DNA of 42,384 nt from Lachnospiraceae bacterium (GCA_009774145.1 VSND01000036.1:1-42384), one strand, 5' to 3'; shown: positions 7,543-17,913, counted from the first letter of the stretch. Numbers and translations are program-made. The notes: generated by a model not told the origin, from the sequence alone.

Positions 7543-7600
7543 AGGCGGCTCCTGTATCAGGTCCTGTTTGCGTGGAATGAACCAGATACAGAAGCCGCCT
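7543..7600 (+). terminator. Long hairpin after the isomerase gene
   Basis: Bases 7543-7558 pair with 7585-7600 in a 16-bp stem with one mismatch. The following bases are TTGCAT, not a U-run, so termination may be partial and some read-through into the sensor operon is likely. Confidence 0.5.
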
Positions 7601-7694
7601 TTGCATCCGCCGTGAACGGCGGGAAAAGCAGGGGAGGAGCGGCGGCTTATGAAACGGCGGCTGCGTATGATCCGGGGAAACGGGGAGGCTTGTG

Positions 7695-8714
7695 ATGGAT
7701 CAAAGAAAACGTATGGTATTTGTATTCTGTCTGGCGGGACTCCTTGGATGTCTTGTGTTTTTGTGGCAGCGTTTTTACGAGCTGAGCAGGGGAGAGGAAA
7801 GGGAATTTGAGATTTATGACCGGCATTATGTGATGATCACAGGGAGAGAGGACAGCGATTTATGGGACCGCGTCTATGAAAGTGCACAGGAGGAGGGAAA
7901 AAAGCGCGGCGTTTATGTAGAGCGCTTCGGAGAGGAGCTGGCAGTGGAATACAGCAGAAATGAACTCCTGAGGCTTGCCATGCAGGCGTCTGTGGACGGA
8001 ATCATCGTTCCCGGAGATGAAGAGGAAGAGACCATCGCGCTCCTGCAGGAAGTGGTGGAGCAGGGAATTCCGGTGGTGAATGTGCTGCAGGACAGCACCG
8101 GGAGCATCCGGCAGTGCTTTGTGGGAAACAACAGCTATAACCTGGGGCAGGAGTACGGACGTCAGATTCTGGAACTGCTTGCGGAGGAGGAAGACGATAA
8201 CCCGCGGGAAGAGGAGCCGGCAGACGTGCTGGTCCTGGTGGACGAGACGCGGATGGATACCAGCCAGAATCTGATCCTTCTGGGGATTCGTGAGACACTG
8301 GAAGATGCGGAAAAAGAGATCGGAAAGGTGTCTGTGGAAACCAGTCTGGTGGACAACAGCAGGAGCTTCAGTTCAGAAGAATCCATTCGGGACATTTTTC
8401 TGAATTCGGAGAGGCTTCCGGATATTCTGGTATGCTTAAGCGCAGTACATACGAGATGCGCTTATCAGGCGGCTGTTGATTATAATAAGGTAGGAACGGT
8501 GCAGATTCTCGGTTATTACGATTCAGATGCGATTCTGGATGCAGTGGCGAAAAAGATCCTCTATTGCACGATCGCGCCGGATACAGAGCAGATGGGGCGG
8601 CTCTGCGTACAGGCACTGGATGAGTATGTGGAGACCGGCTATACCAACAACTATATGGCGGTAGATACCCGGCTGATCCGGGCGCGGGAGGCAGAAAGGC
8701 TGGTGGGAGAGTGA
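7695..8714 (+). CDS. Membrane-anchored periplasmic-binding-like sugar sensor (XylFII-like, 339 aa)
   Basis: An N-terminal uncleaved-looking helix (about residues 7-25, VFVFCLAGLLGCLVFLW) anchors an extracellular type-I periplasmic-binding domain (about 45-335). That domain has the pattern DGIIVPG, EQGIPVVNV and DILVCLSA, typical of ribose/xylose binders. The ATG at 7695 is preferred over the GTG at 7692 because GGGGAGG (7682-7688) is then 6 bases away. It is directly followed, with a TGATG overlap, by a LytS/YesM-type kinase. This is the arrangement of the XylFII-LytS D-xylose sensor described in Clostridium, where the binding protein passes ligand state to the kinase. By inference this protein senses sugar and does not transport it. 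Confidence 0.8.
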   Translation: MDQRKRMVFVFCLAGLLGCLVFLWQRFYELSRGEEREFEIYDRHYVMITGREDSDLWDRVYESAQEEGKKRGVYVERFGEELAVEYSRNELLRLAMQASVDGIIVPGDEEEETIALLQEVVEQGIPVVNVLQDSTGSIRQCFVGNNSYNLGQEYGRQILELLAEEEDDNPREEEPADVLVLVDETRMDTSQNLILLGIRETLEDAEKEIGKVSVETSLVDNSRSFSSEESIRDIFLNSERLPDILVCLSAVHTRCAYQAAVDYNKVGTVQILGYYDSDAILDAVAKKILYCTIAPDTEQMGRLCVQALDEYVETGYTNNYMAVDTRLIRAREAERLVGE

Positions 8715-10249
8715 TGGAACAGACCCGCTTTTTTCGCGCTCCCGGCGCTTTTCTGAAGAAAAAATGGAGGTATCTGACCCTCCAGCAGAAACTGACCGCC
8801 CTCTTTCTTATGACGGCGGTGGTCATTCTGGCAGTCAACCTCTATATGTTCACCCTGATCAACAAGATGACCGGCAGAGTGGAAGAGGTCTATGTCAGCA
8901 ATGTGAATCTGAACGAGCTTTCCGGGGCGCTGGATCTGGTGCAGAAAAGCATGGAAGAATATCTGAACACCAAAAGTTCTGACGCCATGGAGGATTATTA
9001 CCGGAGCGAACAGGCGTACCGGGAACTGATGGAAGGGCTGAACAGCGAGACGACCGATAACGAGATGCTTCTGACGGAGAAAAATATCCGCGGCCTGTCC
9101 GAGAGCTATCTGGATCTGGCAGCTGAGGCGATCCAGGCAAAACGCGGCAGAAATGTGGAAAAATACGGACAGCTGTATGAAGATGCGGAACTTCTGTATG
9201 ACGAAATCCATACCTTCATTTACAGCCTGAACAATGCGCAGTTTAAGGATAACTCCAGAAATTATCAGGCGCTTCTTGACTCCCTGCGCTATATGGAGTT
9301 TATCAGCATTGGAGTGCTACTTCTGGTGCTCCTTGGAAATATCAGCCTGATCGTGGTGAGCACCAGAAGCGTAACCAGGCCCCTCCATCAGCTGGCAGAG
9401 GCGGCGGATGAGATCTCGGGCGGTAATTTTGAGATTGACAGGCTTCCGGTTCAGAGCATGGACGAGGTAGGAATCGTAACCAATACTTTTAATGAGATGG
9501 TGGAGAACATCAGGAACTATATCGAACAGCTTCGGGCAACCATGGAACGGGAAAATCAGCTGAAGGAACGGGAGCTGATGATGCAGAGTCACTTAAAGGA
9601 CGCACAGCTGAAATACCTTCAGGCGCAGATCAATCCCCATTTCCTGTTTAACACTCTGAATGCGGGCGCACAGCTGGCCATGATGGAGGAAGCGGACCGC
9701 ACTGGACGCTTTCTGGAAAATGTGGCGGAATTTTTCCGGTATAATGTACGCAAAAATGATGAGGATGCGGCGCTTCGGGAAGAGATTCATCTGGTGGACA
9801 ATTACGTCTATATCCTGAACGTCCGATTTGCGGGAGAGATCCTTTTCACCAAAGAAGTGGACGAATCACTTCTGAATGTCCGGGTGCCCAGTATGATCCT
9901 TCAGCCGCTGGTGGAGAACGCCTTCAATTACGGGATTCGGAATATCAGCTGGACAGGCAGGATTGAACTGTCGGTCTATCAAAAGGGAGAAGAGATCTGC
10001 ATCAGCATCTGGGATAACGGAGCCGGTATGGAACAGGAGCGGATCGAGCAGGTGCTGTCCGGCCGCGTACAGGAAGCGGAAGCGGGCGCCGGGGGGAACG
10101 GCGTGGGCATGAAAAATGTGATGGAGAGGCTTCGGCTGTATTTCCGCGATCAGGCAGGGCTTCGGATTTTCAGTGAAGGAAAAAATACAGGCACAGAGGT
10201 GCTGATCACCATTCCGGCAGGACAGGAGGAACAGTCATGTATCGAGTAA
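8714..10249 (+). CDS. LytS/YesM-type sensor histidine kinase (511 aa)
   Basis: Membrane helices at about residues 26-48 and 195-216 enclose a 145-residue, largely helical extracellular domain. HAMP follows at about 217-270, then a coiled linker. The His_kinase domain carries QINPHFLFNTL with phospho-acceptor His309, and the ATPase motifs VENAFNYGIRN, DNGAGM and GNGVGMKN. The gene starts inside the stop of the sensor protein (TGATG) and its own stop overlaps the regulator start, so the three are translationally coupled. Known relatives autophosphorylate in response to extracytoplasmic sugar bound by a partner protein and pass phosphate to a YesN-type regulator. Confidence 0.9.
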   Translation: MEQTRFFRAPGAFLKKKWRYLTLQQKLTALFLMTAVVILAVNLYMFTLINKMTGRVEEVYVSNVNLNELSGALDLVQKSMEEYLNTKSSDAMEDYYRSEQAYRELMEGLNSETTDNEMLLTEKNIRGLSESYLDLAAEAIQAKRGRNVEKYGQLYEDAELLYDEIHTFIYSLNNAQFKDNSRNYQALLDSLRYMEFISIGVLLLVLLGNISLIVVSTRSVTRPLHQLAEAADEISGGNFEIDRLPVQSMDEVGIVTNTFNEMVENIRNYIEQLRATMERENQLKERELMMQSHLKDAQLKYLQAQINPHFLFNTLNAGAQLAMMEEADRTGRFLENVAEFFRYNVRKNDEDAALREEIHLVDNYVYILNVRFAGEILFTKEVDESLLNVRVPSMILQPLVENAFNYGIRNISWTGRIELSVYQKGEEICISIWDNGAGMEQERIEQVLSGRVQEAEAGAGGNGVGMKNVMERLRLYFRDQAGLRIFSEGKNTGTEVLITIPAGQEEQSCIE

Positions 10250-11835
10250 TGCTGGCAGACGATGAGGGGATTGTACTGGATTCCCTGAAGATGATTATAG
10301 AAAAACATTTTCCCGGACAGTGTCAGATGGAGACGGCGAAGACCGGGCGGGATGTGATCGAACTGGCGGAGAGCTTCCGGCCGGACATTGCGTTTATGGA
10401 TATCCAGATGCCCGGAATCAACGGCATCGACGCCATACGGGAGATCAAGAAGAGCAATCCTTCTGTGGAGTTTATCGTCCTGTCCGCCTATGACAAATTT
10501 GATTATGCCAGAGAAGCCATCAACCTTGGGGTACTGGAATATGTGAACAAGCCTTTCAGTGCAAAAAGTATCGCGGAGGTGCTGGAAAAGGCATTAAAGA
10601 CCATTGATTCCCGGAGAAAGAAACGCAGTGATGACCTCCGGATCCGGGAGAAGATGGAGACGGTTACGCCGATTATTGAAAATGGATTTATCTATGCCAT
10701 CATGTTCCAGGAGATCTCCATGGAGGATGTGGAGAATTATAAACAGCTGCTGGGGCTTACGGCGGATTATGGCTGTATGCTGGCGCTGGCGGTGGGCGAC
10801 GACCAGCACGGGAACCGGATGACCAATGCGGTGGGTGCCGGCGTCCGGACGCAGCTTAATTATACCAGAGTCCGGGAGACACTCAAGGAGACCTGGGACT
10901 GCGTGGTGGGTTCCGTCATCTCCAACAAAATACCGGTCTTTCTGCCGATGAAAAAGAAGAAGATGGATTATGAGGAGCGCATCGGGATGATCGATGTGGG
11001 CAGAGAGCTGACCCGGAGATTAAAGCGAACGACAGATATCAGTTTTCGGATCGGTATCGGTTCGGTCCGGAAGCTGAACAAGAGCATGGATTCTTACGAG
11101 GAAGCTTTAAAGGCGCTGGTCAACTCGACCGGCAGCGTGGCTCATGTGGATGATCTTCCGATCCAGTGCCGGTATGACGAGGAATATCCAATTGAGCTGG
11201 AGAAGGAGCTGTTTGACAGCCTGAAGAGCGGAGTGGTGGAAGCATGCGGGCGTGCGGCGGAGCAGTTTTTTGACTGGATGCTGGACAACTACGATGAGAA
11301 GAATTTAAGTGTTCGTCTAAAGGTACTGGAGTTCGTTCTCTTTGCGGAGCACGAGGCTTATGAGGACGGCGGCATGACCTATCATTTCCGCGACAGGGAA
11401 AACTATCTTCCGCTCATTATGAATGCGGAGCACAACAGGGATCTGCGTTCCTGGTTCGTGGAGAAATTCAGGGAAAACTGCAGGAATCTGACCACCAAAA
11501 AGGAAGAACACGAAAATCAGCTGGTGGTGCGCGCACAGAGTTATATCCAGGAAAACTATCAAAAGGATCTGTCGCTGGATGAGATATCCCGCCATATGGA
11601 TTTAAGCCCCTATTATTTCAGCAAGCTGTTTAAAGAGGAGACAGGGAGTAATTTCGTGGAATATGTGACGAACCTGCGGATCAAAAAGGCAAAGGAGCTG
11701 CTGGCGGGGGACGGAGGCAGCATGAAGGAGATCTGTGCGGCGGTGGGATACAGCGATCCCAATTATTTCAGCCGCATTTTCAAGAAGAATACGGGAGTGA
11801 CTCCTACGGAATACCGGGAGCGTGAGAGAGGATGA
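10237..11835 (+). CDS. YesN-type response regulator with AraC DNA-binding domain (532 aa)
   Basis: The receiver domain (1-120) has the acidic pair ADDEG, phospho-acceptor Asp55 in FMDIQMPG, the switch residues LSAYD, and Lys105 in YVNKPF. A long central region of about 300 residues follows. Two AraC-type helix-turn-helices (about 430-530) read YIQENYQKDLSLDEISRHMD, then CAAVGYSDPNYFSRIFKKNTG. The start overlaps the end of the kinase gene by 13 bases. By family it activates sugar uptake genes; the closest candidate target is the XylF-G-H importer 2 kb downstream. An AraC site cannot be named from one window. Confidence 0.9.
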   Translation: MYRVMLADDEGIVLDSLKMIIEKHFPGQCQMETAKTGRDVIELAESFRPDIAFMDIQMPGINGIDAIREIKKSNPSVEFIVLSAYDKFDYAREAINLGVLEYVNKPFSAKSIAEVLEKALKTIDSRRKKRSDDLRIREKMETVTPIIENGFIYAIMFQEISMEDVENYKQLLGLTADYGCMLALAVGDDQHGNRMTNAVGAGVRTQLNYTRVRETLKETWDCVVGSVISNKIPVFLPMKKKKMDYEERIGMIDVGRELTRRLKRTTDISFRIGIGSVRKLNKSMDSYEEALKALVNSTGSVAHVDDLPIQCRYDEEYPIELEKELFDSLKSGVVEACGRAAEQFFDWMLDNYDEKNLSVRLKVLEFVLFAEHEAYEDGGMTYHFRDRENYLPLIMNAEHNRDLRSWFVEKFRENCRNLTTKKEEHENQLVVRAQSYIQENYQKDLSLDEISRHMDLSPYYFSKLFKEETGSNFVEYVTNLRIKKAKELLAGDGGSMKEICAAVGYSDPNYFSRIFKKNTGVTPTEYRERERG

Positions 11836-12983
11836 AACGAGAATACAGAAAAAGCTTCTGTGTGCTGCTTTTCCTGTGTCCGCTTCTGCTGAGCGGCTGT
11901 ATGAAACAGACCAGTGAGCAGGATGCCTCGGAGGAATATAAGGAGGAGGCAATACAGATCGGCATCACCTTTGACTCCTTCATTATTGAACGCTGGCAGA
12001 GAGACCGGGATGTGTTCGTATCCACAGCTCAGGAACTGGGAGCGGAGGTCAATGTGCAGAACGCCAACGGGGATATGAAGGAGCAGATTGCGCAGATCGA
12101 TTATTTTATCCAGAAGAAGATGGACGTGATCGTGGTGGTCATGGTGGCCAGCGAGGAGGACGAAAGCGGCCTGACCGAGGCGGTGGGACGGGCGCAGAAG
12201 GCGGGGATCCCGGTGGTGGCCTATGACCGCCTGATCCTGAATGCGGATGTGGACCTCTATATTTCTTTTGACAACGTTCAGGTGGGACGGCTGATGGCAG
12301 AGCATATGCGGGAGCATCTGAGCGAAGGCGGCGAGCTTCTGCAGGTGTGCGGCCCCATGGCGGACTACAACGTACCGCAGGTCATGGAAGGCTTTGCGGA
12401 AGCCCTTGAGGGCAGTGATCTGAAGATCATGGAGACCGAGTACGCGGAAGGGTGGCTTGCAGAGACCGGATTTACCGCTACAGGCACTTATCTGAAGACG
12501 CACTACGAGGTGGACGGGATCATGGGCGGCAACGACAGCATCGCCGGCCATGCGGTCCGCGCCCTGTCGGAACGCCGCATGGCGGGAAAAGTGTGCGTGG
12601 TGGGGCAGGACGCGGATCTGGACGCCTGCCAGCGCATCGTGGAGGGGACTCAGTGCATGACCGTGTACAAACCGGTGGAGAAGCTGGCCAGGCGTGCGGC
12701 GGAGCTGTCCGTGGCCCTGGCAGAGGGAGAGAAGATTGCGGTGGCGGGATCCGGGACCATGACCATTACGCAGGATCCGGACGGCTCCGGGACTGTGGGC
12801 ATCGCAGAGGCTCCAAAAGGAGAACAGACCGGAATAACGGTGACGGAGTCCATTCACGACGGCACTTATCAGATTCCATATGAACATCTGGAGCCGGTGG
12901 CGGTCACAAGGGAAAATATGGACGAGGTGATCACCGGGAAATATCACGAAGAGAGCGACATTTATCTGAACGTCCGGAACTGA
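11832..12983 (+). CDS. XylF-like sugar-binding lipoprotein coupled to the sensor operon (383 aa)
   Basis: The signal peptide ends in LLLSGC with lipidated Cys23. The binding domain resembles XylF: GITFDSFIIERWQRDRD, DVIVVVMVASEEDE, VVAYDRLILNADVDLYISFDN, GIMGGNDSIAGHAVRAL. It starts within the regulator stop (ATGA), so it is part of the sensing operon and not of the importer operon. It shares the signature segments (ERW-RD, AYDRLILN, SFDN-VG) with the importer's own binding protein at 13780-14994, so the two are paralogues. It may feed the same permease with different affinity or present sugar to the membrane-anchored sensor. Confidence 0.85.
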   Translation: MKREYRKSFCVLLFLCPLLLSGCMKQTSEQDASEEYKEEAIQIGITFDSFIIERWQRDRDVFVSTAQELGAEVNVQNANGDMKEQIAQIDYFIQKKMDVIVVVMVASEEDESGLTEAVGRAQKAGIPVVAYDRLILNADVDLYISFDNVQVGRLMAEHMREHLSEGGELLQVCGPMADYNVPQVMEGFAEALEGSDLKIMETEYAEGWLAETGFTATGTYLKTHYEVDGIMGGNDSIAGHAVRALSERRMAGKVCVVGQDADLDACQRIVEGTQCMTVYKPVEKLARRAAELSVALAEGEKIAVAGSGTMTITQDPDGSGTVGIAEAPKGEQTGITVTESIHDGTYQIPYEHLEPVAVTRENMDEVITGKYHEESDIYLNVRN

Positions 12984-13221
12984 GCCGGGCGTTTGGCGTC
13001 TGTTTGTGTTCTAAAACAATATGATTGTAATTACGACAGGCGTATGCTGTCATTTACCCTGTCAGGGAAGTTAATTCATACATTTCTTAATTTTTCATGC
13101 AACTTGAGCGATTGTGTCCGGATTTTCACCTGTTGAATGTTGAGAAATTTTAGGCTGGGAATTGAAAAAGGCTACCTTATCCACATTCTCGCTCTCTGCG
13201 TCTAAATTACCAGGATTTTCA
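12984..13221. other. Low-GC intergenic scar without an intact gene
   Basis: This 238-base stretch has lower GC than the genes around it. On the minus strand an open stretch of about 42 codons (roughly 13097-13221) reads plausibly as protein and ends in a TGA, but it is out of frame with the remnant next to it and has no start. I see no terminator with a U-run after the lipoprotein gene. Together with 13222-13560 this looks like decayed accessory DNA. Confidence 0.4.
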
Positions 13222-13560
13222 TCACTCCAACACGGTAGACTCAATATCCTGTATAATAGCTGATGCAGGTGGTTCTTCCAAAATTATATTGGCATTTTCG
13301 TCATCCAGCAACCTGTTTGCATAATTGTTAAGTGCTTCACACGGCTCATATTTTGTCCTGTATCCGACGCCATCAATCACGAGGAACGAATTATATGCCA
13401 TAATCTGTGTCTGTGTACCATCGGACATTGTAAGCGTGAAAGTAACGCCCTGGCCAGCATACTCTGTATAAGAATTATCTTTCTTATAGATAACGACATC
13501 TTTCAAATATTCTACCAGTTCCTTTTTCTCAATAGGAGCCAAAAAGGGAGCTGAATAGCA
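13222..13560 (-). pseudogene. C-terminal remnant of an unrecognised protein
   Basis: The convincing protein-like part is about 110 residues: KKELVEYLKDVVIYKKDNSY, then GVTFTLTMSDGTQTQIMAYN, then DGVGYRTKYEPCEALNNYANRL. It reads like the C-terminal beta-rich domain of a larger regulatory or extracellular protein. The frame continues to an ATG at 13653, but that N-terminal part is Cys-rich, unlike the rest, and overlaps the leader hairpin of the next gene. There is no ribosome-binding site, so I treat it as a truncated relic. Base composition is lower in GC than its neighbours, consistent with a decayed insertion. Confidence 0.5.
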
Positions 13561-13615
13561 GGATTGAAAGAAAGCAGCATTAGGAATTTTGGAAGAATCT
13601 CTTATGCAGCAGATA

Positions 13616-13669
13616 CTGGACATTTTTGTGCAGGACAAAATCCAAAACTGCAAAAATGTCCAGTTTTTT
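13616..13669 (+). terminator. Large hairpin with U-tract upstream of the importer operon
   Basis: CTGGACATTTTTG-TG-CAG (13616-13633) pairs with CTGCAAAAATGTCCAG (13648-13663), with a 2-base bulge, and six Ts follow (13664-13669). It has the form of an intrinsic terminator. No intact plus-strand gene ends here, so it either stops read-through from the sensor operon or acts as an attenuator in the leader of the importer operon. Confidence 0.6.
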
Positions 13670-13779
13670 CCAACTATCCGAATGTGGTACTATACAAAAT
13701 GTACAGAAAAAGACAAGTTTATCCTGTCTGTCATATGGTATATTCAGATTACAAAATATTTAAGGGAGGAATTTTCAAG

Positions 13780-14994
13780 ATGAAAAGAAAATTACTTGGC
13801 GCTTTACTCAGTACAGCAATGGTTGCTTCTCTGACAGTCGGATGCGGCGGCGGCAATGACACCACTCCGGCAGATACGCCGGCGGATACCGAGGCTCCGG
13901 CAGATGCAGAAACGCCCGCAGACAATGAAGCAGATGACGCTTCGGCACCGGCGGCAGCAGGCGGCGGCAAGATCGGTATTTCCATGCCGACCCAGTCTCT
14001 GGAGCGCTGGAACCGTGACGGCGCTTATCTGGATGAGCAGTTCAAGGCGGCAGGTTTTGAGACCGTTCTTACCTATTCGGACAATGATTCAGGAAAACAG
14101 GTCAACGATATCCAGAACATGCTGGCTGACGGCGTGAATCTGCTGGTGGTGGCAGCCATCGACGGAGAGGCTCTGAATACTGCCATGAACGAGGCGGCAG
14201 AAGCAAACGTACCGGTTATTTCCTATGACCGTCTGATTCTGAACGACGCAGTTTCTTATTATGTATCCTTTGATAACTATACCGTTGGAAAACTTCAGGG
14301 TGAGTTTATCGTAGATACGCTGGATCTTGCCAATGCAGGCGATACGGTCTACAACATGGAGATCACCGCAGGCGACCCGGCGGACAACAACGCAGGCTAT
14401 TTCTATCAGGGAGCGATGGATGCTCTTCAGCCGTATCTGGATGCAGGTACTCTGAACGTCGTATCCGGACAGACTGATTTTGACAGCGTTGCAACTGCTC
14501 AGTGGAATACCGACACCGCTCTTGAGAGAGCACAGAACGTTCTGTCTTCCTACTATGCAGACGGAACCCAGCTGGATGTATGGCTCTGCTCCAACGACTC
14601 CACCGCGCTTGGCGTAGCGCAGGCAGTGACTTCTGACTATGCAGGTTCCAATTCCGTGCTGATCACCGGTCAGGACGGCGACGAAGCAAATCTGAAGAAC
14701 ATCGTGGACGGCGTGCAGACCATGACGGTTTATAAAAACGTAAGCAACGAGTCCGTTGTAACGCTGGCTCTTGCAAAAGCAATTCTGGCAGGCGACACGA
14801 TCGATGATTCTCTGGTTCCGTCCTTTGGCATCGAGTGTGCGTTTGACACCGAGTCCTACGAGACTTCCGAAGGCAACAAGTGCCCGTCCTTCCTGCTGGT
14901 GCCGAACGTGATCACCAAGGACAATCTGCAGGATCTGGTGGACACCGGTCTGTATACCATGGGCGACGACGGATATCTGTCTGCAGCAAACTGA
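13780..14994 (+). CDS. xylF: XylF-type sugar ABC transporter substrate-binding lipoprotein (404 aa)
   Basis: MKRKLLGALLSTAMVASLTVGC is a lipoprotein signal with Cys22. A roughly 40-residue Ala/Thr/Pro/Asp/Glu linker follows, then a XylF/ChvE-type binding domain (KIGISMPTQSLERWNRDG, NLLVVAAIDGEALN, VISYDRLILNDAVSYYVSFDN, LCSNDSTALGVAQAV, TGQDGDEANL). The start is the ATG at 13780, behind GGGAGGA (13764-13770); a longer frame to 13564 has no lipoprotein signal at its start. Family members deliver D-xylose or related aldoses to the membrane complex. The ATPase and permease genes follow after an intergenic hairpin, which usually gives the binding protein higher expression. Confidence 0.9.
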   Translation: MKRKLLGALLSTAMVASLTVGCGGGNDTTPADTPADTEAPADAETPADNEADDASAPAAAGGGKIGISMPTQSLERWNRDGAYLDEQFKAAGFETVLTYSDNDSGKQVNDIQNMLADGVNLLVVAAIDGEALNTAMNEAAEANVPVISYDRLILNDAVSYYVSFDNYTVGKLQGEFIVDTLDLANAGDTVYNMEITAGDPADNNAGYFYQGAMDALQPYLDAGTLNVVSGQTDFDSVATAQWNTDTALERAQNVLSSYYADGTQLDVWLCSNDSTALGVAQAVTSDYAGSNSVLITGQDGDEANLKNIVDGVQTMTVYKNVSNESVVTLALAKAILAGDTIDDSLVPSFGIECAFDTESYETSEGNKCPSFLLVPNVITKDNLQDLVDTGLYTMGDDGYLSAAN

Positions 14995-15023
14995 TTATAA
15001 AACAGGCAATTACGCAGGACCTT

Positions 15024-15056
15024 AAGAAAGGGCGGGGCATCTGTCCCGCCTTTCTT
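15024..15056 (+). terminator. Intercistronic hairpin, partial terminator
   Basis: AAGAAAGGGCGGG (15024-15036) pairs with CCCGCCTTTCTT (15045-15056) with one bulged G. Placed between binding protein and ATPase genes, it probably stabilises the upstream mRNA and lowers expression of the downstream genes. Confidence 0.7.
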
Positions 15057-15078
15057 TACAGGAAAGGAGGAGGAGCTT

Positions 15079-16614
<1,536 letters not shown>

Positions 16615-16636
16615 GAGGAAAGGAGTGTTGTGTTAC

Positions 16637-17830
16637 ATGTCAACGAATAAAGAAAATCAGGGGAATGCACCGTTTCATCTGGGAGAATTTCTGACCAGAT
16701 ACAGTATGGTCATCGCCCTTGTCATCGTATTTATACTGTTTTATTTTCTGACGGACGGACGCCTTCTGTATGCGCAGAACATGTCCAATCTGCTTTTGCA
16801 GAATGGTTATGTGCTGGTCATGGCATGCGGCATGCTTCTGTGTATTCTCACCGGCGGCAACATTGACCTGTCCGTAGGATCCGTGATCTGTATGGTGGGC
16901 GGTGTGGCTGCAGTTATGATCACCAACCATGGTTTCAATATCTATCTGACCATACTGATCTGTCTTGCCATCGGCGTACTGGCAGGCGTCTGGCAGGGGT
17001 ACTGGATCGGTTATGTAAGGATTCCGCCCTTTATCACGACGCTGGGCGGCATGTTTGTGTTCCGCGGTTTCGGCCGCCTCGTACTGGACAGCAAGACCGT
17101 GTCCGTTCAGGATCCGGCATTTCTGAATATCTTTACCGCCTATATCAAGATTCCGGGGCTGGATACGGACACCCGCATCCTCTCTCCGCTGGTGATCGGT
17201 GCTCTGGTGGTGGTATTTATCTTCTACAGCACGATTTCATCCCGTGCAAACAAGGCAAAGAAGGGGTACCGTCAGAACAGTGCGCTGACGGATTTCGGAC
17301 GCAGCGGACTGATCTCTGCGGCGCTCCTGGCATACTGCTATCTGCTGAGCCAGTATAAGGGGGTCTCTGTCATGCTCCTGTGGGTGGTGGTGATCTGTCT
17401 GATCTATCATTTTATCACCTCCAAGACTGCGTTCGGACGTTATTTCTACGCGGTGGGCGGCAATGAGAAAGCAACGCAGCTTTCCGGCATCAATACGAAT
17501 AAGGTGTATTTTATCGCCTATGCGAATATGGGGCTTCTGGCAGGACTGTGCGGCCTGCTCTGTCTGGCGCGCGTGGGTTCCGTCAATGGTTCCACCGGTA
17601 CTTCCTTCGAGATGGATGCCATCGGTTCCTGCTTTATCGGCGGCGCCTCCGCTTACGGCGGCAGCGGCACCGTTCCCGGCGTCATCATCGGTGCGCTCCT
17701 TCTGGGCGTCATCAACATGGGCATGTCCATCATGGGGATCGGCGACTCTTGGCAGTACGTGGTAAAGGGCGGCGTGCTTCTGGTGGCGGTCATCTTCGAC
17801 GTGGTTTCCAACCGCAAGGGCGGCAAATGA
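16637..17830 (+). CDS. xylH: XylH/MmsB-type sugar ABC transporter permease (397 aa)
   Basis: Integral membrane protein with about ten hydrophobic segments and the family motifs GGNIDLSVGSV, AFGRYFYAVGGNEKAT and IGGASAYGGSGTVPGVIIGALLLGVINMGMS. The ATG at 16637 is preferred (AGGAGT at 16621-16626; product MSTNKENQG); a longer frame starts inside the ATPase gene and lacks a site. It forms the channel with the ATPase encoded 22 bases upstream. A strong terminator follows, so this is the last gene of the importer operon. Confidence 0.92.
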   Translation: MSTNKENQGNAPFHLGEFLTRYSMVIALVIVFILFYFLTDGRLLYAQNMSNLLLQNGYVLVMACGMLLCILTGGNIDLSVGSVICMVGGVAAVMITNHGFNIYLTILICLAIGVLAGVWQGYWIGYVRIPPFITTLGGMFVFRGFGRLVLDSKTVSVQDPAFLNIFTAYIKIPGLDTDTRILSPLVIGALVVVFIFYSTISSRANKAKKGYRQNSALTDFGRSGLISAALLAYCYLLSQYKGVSVMLLWVVVICLIYHFITSKTAFGRYFYAVGGNEKATQLSGINTNKVYFIAYANMGLLAGLCGLLCLARVGSVNGSTGTSFEMDAIGSCFIGGASAYGGSGTVPGVIIGALLLGVINMGMSIMGIGDSWQYVVKGGVLLVAVIFDVVSNRKGGK

Positions 17831-17884
17831 TCTGCAACTGAGAGCATAGAAAGAAAAAAATGTAAATAATATGTTAATTTTTTC

Positions 17885-17912
17885 AAAGGGCTGTGTATAC
17901 GGCCCTTTTTTT
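17885..17912 (+). terminator. Terminator of the sugar importer operon
   Basis: AAAGGGC (17885-17891) pairs with GCCCTTT (17902-17908); a run of seven Ts spans 17906-17912. Confidence 0.85.
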
Positions 17913-17913
17913 G

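Noticed and set aside
7543..7600. Reading this hairpin as a strong intrinsic terminator
   Set aside because: The stem is long but only TTGCAT follows, without a U-run, so it is listed as a hairpin with doubtful terminator strength.
11763..12947. Long minus-strand open frame opposite the XylF-like lipoprotein
   Set aside because: His/Leu-rich antisense reading with no start signal; the plus-strand gene has a lipobox, family motifs and overlapping operon context.
13561..13653. Extension of the remnant frame to an ATG at 13653
   Set aside because: The added residues are Cys-rich and unlike the rest, overlap the importer leader hairpin, and lack a ribosome site.
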